Below are positions 60,352 to 64,000 of a DNA stretch of 64,000 bases, one piece after another (the first letter of the stretch is position 1; every line of letters begins with the position of its first letter). The stretch comes from CAXBES01 sp963974915 (GTDB taxonomy: Bacteria; Bacteroidota; Bacteroidia; Flavobacteriales; Flavobacteriaceae). The position numbers and the translations under genes are program-made. The DNA lies in the NCBI GenBank assembly GCA_963974915.1, contig CAXBES010000006.1, positions 62,001 through 126,000 of the forward strand. The letters run 5' to 3'. Under the pieces are notes generated by a model that did no database searches, was not told the origin of the DNA, and saw only the letters and a list, made by a program, of their open reading frames with translations.

Positions 60352-60877
60352 ATCGCAAATGTTTAAGTGTTTCTTTCAATTTTACTTTTCCTCTGTGAAG
60401 GTTTGTCCGAGATACATTTTCAGAAATAGATAGAATTCCTGAAATCTCTTCGTGATCGTAACCTTCCATTAAATACAACTTCACCACCATCTTATAATTT
60501 TCAGGTAAGGCTTCAATTGCATCGCAAATTTCTGCTGCGGTAACCTCATCATCAACTTCCCAATCCGTATCATCATCGGCTATATGCAATGTTTCTTCGT
60601 TTAAATCCTGTACATCAAGTTTTCTGGCTTTAATCGCGTCAAGACAAGTATTGATAACAATTCTTTTTAGCCAGGCTCCAAAGGTGACGTCGCCTTTAAA
60701 CTGACTTATTTTCTGAAACGCTTTAATAAACGCTTCCTGCATTGCATCTTCTGCCGCGGCAGTGTCCTTCATATATCGCTGAGCTACAATGAACATTCCG
60801 TCGCAATACTGCTTGTACAAAGCCATTTGCGCTTTAGGATTGTTATCCTTGCATTGTTCAACAAGTAATGTATTAGA
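60335..60877 (-). CDS. ECF-type RNA polymerase sigma factor (second)
   Basis: About 180 residues from a TTG at 60877 (LSNTLLVEQCKDNNPKAQ); a longer frame from a TTG at 60925 exists but would begin with RLLTEQQPKKPSV, atypical for sigma factors, and would sit on top of a plausible promoter. Region 2: YCDGMFIVAQRYMKDTAAAEDAMQEAFIKAFQKISQFKGDVTFGAWLKRIVINTCLDAIKAR; region 4: ALPENYKMVVKLYLMEGYDHEEISGILSISENVSRTNLHRGKVKLKE. Both intact. Operon leader for the anti-sigma-like and hendecad proteins. Confidence 0.93.
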   Translation of the reverse strand, partial: SNTLLVEQCKDNNPKAQMALYKQYCDGMFIVAQRYMKDTAAAEDAMQEAFIKAFQKISQFKGDVTFGAWLKRIVINTCLDAIKARKLDVQDLNEETLHIADDDTDWEVDDEVTAAEICDAIEALPENYKMVVKLYLMEGYDHEEISGILSISENVSRTNLHRGKVKLKETLKHLRYGTGY

Positions 60878-60911
60878 CAAAACTGATGGTTTTTTTGGTT
60901 GCTGTTCGGTT

Positions 60912-60942
60912 AAAAGACGACACAAAAATCACAATGTGTCAA
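60912..60942 (-). promoter_or_regulatory. Possible ECF promoter of the second sigma operon
   Basis: Minus strand TTGACAC (60942-60936), 16-base spacer, CGTCTTTT (60919-60912). The CGTC box and spacing match ECF style but the -35 differs from the first sigma's (TGTAACC). An inverted repeat GACACA / TGTGTC (60919-60924, 60935-60940) overlaps it. Confidence 0.35.
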
Positions 60943-61028
60943 AATCTTAACTTTTTTTAACTTAAAAAAAATATAAAGTTGAGAAAAAGCCTACGTAAAT
61001 AGACTAAATTGTAGTGAATCTAAATATT

Positions 61029-61580
61029 ATGGAACAAAAATACACTGATTTTGACAAATTAAATCGACTGTTGGTGACGAGTTTTGGGGCCGAGAAATTT
61101 TATTATAATGCCGCTCAGGACGCTCATAAATCTGAACTAAAGCGATTCTTCAATTATATGGCTGTCGAAAGAAATAAGATGAGCCATAGTATTTCTAATG
61201 AACTTCGTTCAAGGGGCATTGAACCGCTAAAAAATGATATTGAGAAAGGAAATGTTGATCGTGACTGGCATCAGATTAAAGAAGCCTTAGAGAACTTTGA
61301 TGCTATTTCTATGATTAATCAGTGCATTGCGAAGGACAAATTCAACATTCGAAAAATTGATGAAATGCTTGAGACTAAGGCACTGCCACAGGAAGTACTA
61401 ACATTACTCGAGACTCAAAGGACCCAATTAGATTGGTATATTAAACAGGCTGAACAGCACAAGATTAATCCATTTAAAAAAGAGGCTGCTACCCGTGATG
61501 AATTTTTCCGGGAAAATAATTCAGAAAAACATTCAACGACTAAAGATTCAATTAAAATTATTGATATTAAAGCCGGATAA
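61029..61580 (+). CDS. DUF2383/PA2169-like four-helix protein
   Basis: 183 residues from ATG (MEQKYTDFDKLNRLLVTSFGAEKFY); an in-frame GTG at 61014 is the alternative. All helical, no signal. Pattern of a ferritin-like four-helix bundle: LNRLLVTSFGAEKFYYNAAQDA, FFNYMAVERNKMSHSISNELR, and LDWYIKQAEQHK. The PA2169/DUF2383 group has this shape and occurs in stress-linked contexts, but without the metal ligands that would prove ferritin activity, and I do not see a clean ExxH. Ends directly at the large palindrome. Function unknown. Confidence 0.65.
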   Translation: MEQKYTDFDKLNRLLVTSFGAEKFYYNAAQDAHKSELKRFFNYMAVERNKMSHSISNELRSRGIEPLKNDIEKGNVDRDWHQIKEALENFDAISMINQCIAKDKFNIRKIDEMLETKALPQEVLTLLETQRTQLDWYIKQAEQHKINPFKKEAATRDEFFRENNSEKHSTTKDSIKIIDIKAG

Positions 61581-61610
61581 ATAAACCTCCGTGATCACGG
61601 AGGTTTATTT
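61579..61610. terminator. Perfect 32-base palindromic terminator, convergent
   Basis: AAATAAACCTCCGTGA is followed by its exact reverse complement, a 16-bp stem with no loop mismatch. It ends the + gene (stop at 61578-61580) and lies 12 bases beyond the Ohr stop on the other strand, with short T/A tracts on both sides. Probably serves both genes. Confidence 0.88.
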
Positions 61611-61622
61611 CCAGAATATTTT

Positions 61623-62048
61623 CTATTCGTCCAACATTAAATTTAAAGTTACCGTAATATTATCTCTGGTCGCTTTAGAAAACGGACAAATTTCGTGGGC
61701 TTTATTAATTAATTCTTCTCCGGTTTTAACATCTACGCCCGGAATGTAACAATCCAGCGTTGCTTCTAAAAACGCGCCATCTTCGTCTTCACAAAACCCT
61801 ATAGTTGCCGTTACGCTAAAGTCACTTGAAAGCTCAACACGCTTCTTTTTGGCGATTACTTGTACAGCACCACCAAAGCATGCAGCATAGGCGCTTCCAA
61901 AAAGTTGTTCAGGATTAACGCCAGCACCACCATCACCGCCCATTGATTTTGGCACAGATAGGTTTAAGTCTAGTTTCCCGTCTTCTGTAGTTACATGTCC
62001 TGCTCTACCTCCTACTGCTGTTGATGTGGCTTCATATAAAGTTTTCAT
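61623..62048 (-). CDS. Ohr/OsmC-family organic hydroperoxide reductase
   Basis: 141 residues from MKTLYEATSTAVGGRAGHVTTEDGKLDLNLS; a start 42 bases earlier adds a tail not found in the family. The redox pair is visible: YAACFGGAV (peroxidatic Cys) and ICPFSKATRDN (resolving Cys), as in Ohr, a homodimeric lipoate-dependent peroxidase that detoxifies organic hydroperoxides. Also PKSMGGDGGAGVNPEQLFGSAYAACF, the Ohr fingerprint. No OhrR gene is nearby. Convergent with the DUF2383-like gene. Confidence 0.94.
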   Translation of the reverse strand: MKTLYEATSTAVGGRAGHVTTEDGKLDLNLSVPKSMGGDGGAGVNPEQLFGSAYAACFGGAVQVIAKKKRVELSSDFSVTATIGFCEDEDGAFLEATLDCYIPGVDVKTGEELINKAHEICPFSKATRDNITVTLNLMLDE

Positions 62049-62143
62049 AATTTCAATTTTTAAAGGGTTCGAAAAGAATGAAGATACCAATGAAATCTGG
62101 CTTTTTAAAAACTATATTCATAAAATTGTCATAAATTCACTTC

Positions 62144-63223
62144 GTGGCAAAAAACAAGAAACATAGTAGTGCGCTAACAAACATACAAGGTGTCGAACAG
62201 CCGACCTCGATAAACTTTTCTGCTGCAGAAAACCTTAAGAAGCATCGTAAAAAAACTCCCTCATCCAAAGAATTAATTGAAGGTATTACCACAGGTGATA
62301 AAACGGCATTAAGCCGCGGAATTACTTTAATAGAGAGCACAGCAGCAAAACACCAAATACAGGCAAAAGAGGTTATTGAGGGGTGCTTACCCTTCGCTAA
62401 CAAATCGTTCCGAATTGGCATTACGGGCGTGCCCGGCGTTGGAAAAAGCACATTTATTGAGCAATTTGGCAAACTGTTGGTTTCCGAAGGAAAAAAGGTC
62501 GCCGTTCTTGCTGTAGACCCTAGTAGTTCTCTTAGCAAAGGAAGTATACTTGGCGATAAAACACGGATGGAGGAACTTGTAAAAGAAAAGAATGCTTTTA
62601 TTAGACCCTCGGCTAGTGGTGAATCTCTAGGAGGAGTTGCACGGAAGACACGAGAAGCAATAATTTTATGTGAAGCCGCAGGTTTCGACTCAATTATTAT
62701 TGAGACCGTGGGTGTGGGGCAAAGTGAAACTGCTGTTCATTCTATGACCGACTTCTTTTTACTTTTAAAACTTGCCGGTGCCGGGGATGAATTGCAAGGT
62801 ATTAAGCGCGGAATTATGGAAATGGCCGATGCTATTGTAATCAACAAAGCCGATGGAGAGAATATAAAAGCTGCAAAATTAGCAAAAACTGAGTTCAATC
62901 GCGCACTGCATTTATATCCTATAAAAGAAAGCAACTGGAAACCAAAAGCACTGACTGTCAGTTCTTTAAATAATAAAGGAATAGATGATATTTTAAAAAT
63001 GTGTGAGGCTTATTTGTTATTAACCGTTAAAAACGGATATTTTCAAAAGAAAAGACTGGAGCAAAATAAATTCTGGTTACTACAAACTATTGAACAACGA
63101 TTAAAAAGTGATTTTTTCGGAAACCCCACTGTAGCAAAAGAACTGAAAAAACAATTAAAACTTCTCGATTCGGGCAAAACAACACCTTTTGAAGCCGCCA
63201 ATCTACTCCTTTCTATCAATTAA
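62144..63223 (+). CDS. meaB: Methylmalonyl-CoA mutase-associated GTPase MeaB
   Basis: 359 residues, GTG start. G-protein features: Walker A GVPGVGKS at 95-102, DPSSSLSKGSILGDKTRM, and NKADG near 231. The MeaB/ArgK fingerprint FIRPSASGESLGGVARKTREAI is present. It protects and reloads adenosylcobalamin-dependent methylmalonyl-CoA mutase, using GTP. The adenosyltransferase at 50981 makes the cofactor. Upstream region has no recognisable promoter box; N-terminal 40 residues are basic and likely flexible. Confidence 0.95.
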   Translation: MAKNKKHSSALTNIQGVEQPTSINFSAAENLKKHRKKTPSSKELIEGITTGDKTALSRGITLIESTAAKHQIQAKEVIEGCLPFANKSFRIGITGVPGVGKSTFIEQFGKLLVSEGKKVAVLAVDPSSSLSKGSILGDKTRMEELVKEKNAFIRPSASGESLGGVARKTREAIILCEAAGFDSIIIETVGVGQSETAVHSMTDFFLLLKLAGAGDELQGIKRGIMEMADAIVINKADGENIKAAKLAKTEFNRALHLYPIKESNWKPKALTVSSLNNKGIDDILKMCEAYLLLTVKNGYFQKKRLEQNKFWLLQTIEQRLKSDFFGNPTVAKELKKQLKLLDSGKTTPFEAANLLLSIN

Positions 63224-63320
63224 TTTCACATTGAATACTCGGGTGCATTGCTGGTAGATGCGTCGATTGATAACTTATATTCTTAAATAACCACCTATTT
63301 TGATCTATTAAGAACAAAAA

Positions 63321-64000
63321 CTACAATAATGTATTTTTAAACCACACTAATTGTGCTTCCAAGCCCTGCTTTAACGAAGTTTTAGGGTCGTAATTGAGCA
63401 AACGACGAGCCTTGTCAATATTCGCTTTAGTACGAGATTGATCACCTGGACGAGCCGGCTTTTTTTCTATTTCAATCTTAACATCAAGTATGTCTTCAAC
63501 TGTTTTGATACCGGTCTTAGTGGTATTCTCCTCTTCGGTTCCAAGGTTAAAAACTTCCCCATTACAAACAGCTTCCTTTCCAATTACACTTACTATTCCG
63601 TCCACAATATCCTGAACATATGTAAAACTACGTAGGTGCTCTAAACTACCCTCATATAGAGGAAAAGACTTTTTGTTTAACCCACAATCTATTAATCGGG
63701 TGTATAACTTATCGGGGCGTTCTCTTGGTCCGTACACCGAATATAATCGTAAGGAACAACTCTGCAATAGTCCCCTTCTCGAATAGGCTAACACCAGTTG
63801 TTCGGCTGCTAATTTCGTAACTCCATACCATGACGCAGGTAATGGGGCTTGGTCCTCGGTCAAGGTAGCGTATAATCCATAAATTGAAGAAGTCGCAATA
63901 TTTACAAAGAAAGGCTTCTTCTGTAACAATTCTATAGCATCTAACATGCGTTGTGTCGCCACCACATTATTAGTAATATAATCGTCAAAACTGCTGGTAA
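63321..64000 (-). CDS. NAD-dependent sugar-nucleotide epimerase/dehydratase, 5' end beyond the window
   Basis: The frame is open to base 64000, giving 226 residues and no visible start; an in-frame GTG at 63965 is internal. SDR-family: FFVNIATSSIYG, SWYGVTKLAAEQLV (YxxxK), LRLYSVYGPRERPDKL, and SFTYVQDIVDGIVSVI. Upstream residues SSFDDYITNNVVATQRML fit the family loop before the catalytic Ser. It resembles UDP-glucuronate 4-epimerase-like or CDP-/GDP-sugar dehydratases. It may belong to a second glycan locus outside the window. The Rossmann N-terminus is not present. Confidence 0.85.
   Translation of the reverse strand, partial: TSSFDDYITNNVVATQRMLDAIELLQKKPFFVNIATSSIYGLYATLTEDQAPLPASWYGVTKLAAEQLVLAYSRRGLLQSCSLRLYSVYGPRERPDKLYTRLIDCGLNKKSFPLYEGSLEHLRSFTYVQDIVDGIVSVIGKEAVCNGEVFNLGTEEENTTKTGIKTVEDILDVKIEIEKKPARPGDQSRTKANIDKARRLLNYDPKTSLKQGLEAQLVWFKNTLL

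Noticed and set aside
62137..62538. A 133-residue minus frame opposite the 5' end of meaB
   Set aside because: meaB has all its G-protein motifs in the + frame; the opposing frame lacks any recognised feature.
1..64000. TTCGGAA as an oriented segregation motif (KOPS-like) or strand-biased Chi
   Set aside because: Both orientations are about equally frequent on the + strand by my count, so no polarity is evident in this window.

Overview
The window reads as a chromosomal segment of a marine-type Flavobacteriaceae bacterium (Bacteroidota). The evidence is an AT-rich composition, exact TTG-N19-TAnnTTTG promoters of the Bacteroidota type, a PorV/PorQ-family outer-membrane protein, DUF2795, DUF4105 and DUF4199 proteins, a long SecA without the C-terminal zinc motif, and frequent GTG/TTG starts with few Shine-Dalgarno sequences. 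No rRNA, tRNA, insertion sequence, phage gene or CRISPR array was recognised.

Region 1 (1-5.8 kb, mostly +) is envelope housekeeping: the 3' end of an arabinose-5-phosphate isomerase gene, tatC, an AhpD-like gene and lptB, then pssA on the opposite strand next to a GC-richer intergenic patch with hairpins, then a PorV/PorQ-family protein and a DUF4105 membrane protein.

Region 2 (5.9-47 kb, all -) is one near-continuous surface-polysaccharide locus of 39 genes, many overlapping by 1-20 bp. It is read from 47 kb down to 5.9 kb. It starts with export and chain-length genes (wza, and a wzc tyrosine autokinase with a Tyr-Gly repeat tail), a priming transferase and UDP-HexNAc dehydrogenase and epimerase genes. 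A Wzm/Wzt ABC exporter, an aminotransferase/acetyltransferase pair and about 16 glycosyltransferases follow. The decorating genes are two PAPS-type sulfotransferases, a pyruvyl transferase, two methyltransferases and a neuC-neuB-neuA nonulosonic-acid module interrupted by a NodB deacetylase and a formyltransferase. The far end carries an O-antigen ligase/polymerase, a GINT1-like beta-propeller protein and a second priming transferase. The inferred product is a complex anionic glycan carrying sialic-acid-like sugar, HexNAc uronic acid, pyruvate and sulfate.

Region 3 (47-56.3 kb, +) holds housekeeping and small genes: an ABC-F ATPase, a methyltransferase, an orphan LolD/MacB-type ATPase followed by an 11-unit heptamer repeat, a small membrane protein, a corrinoid adenosyltransferase, DUF2795, secA and DUF4199.

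Region 4 (56.3-61 kb) has two ECF sigma modules. The first (56.4-57.9 kb) has divergent, nearly identical TGTAACC-N16-CGTCTTA promoters; a related site lies before the orphan ABC ATPase. The second is a sigma / anti-sigma-like / hendecad-repeat surface-protein operon. Region 5 (61-64 kb) carries a DUF2383-like protein, an Ohr/OsmC peroxidase, MeaB and a truncated sugar-nucleotide epimerase. Window-wide, the heptamer TTCGGAA (either strand) appears roughly 60-70 times by eye, far above chance.
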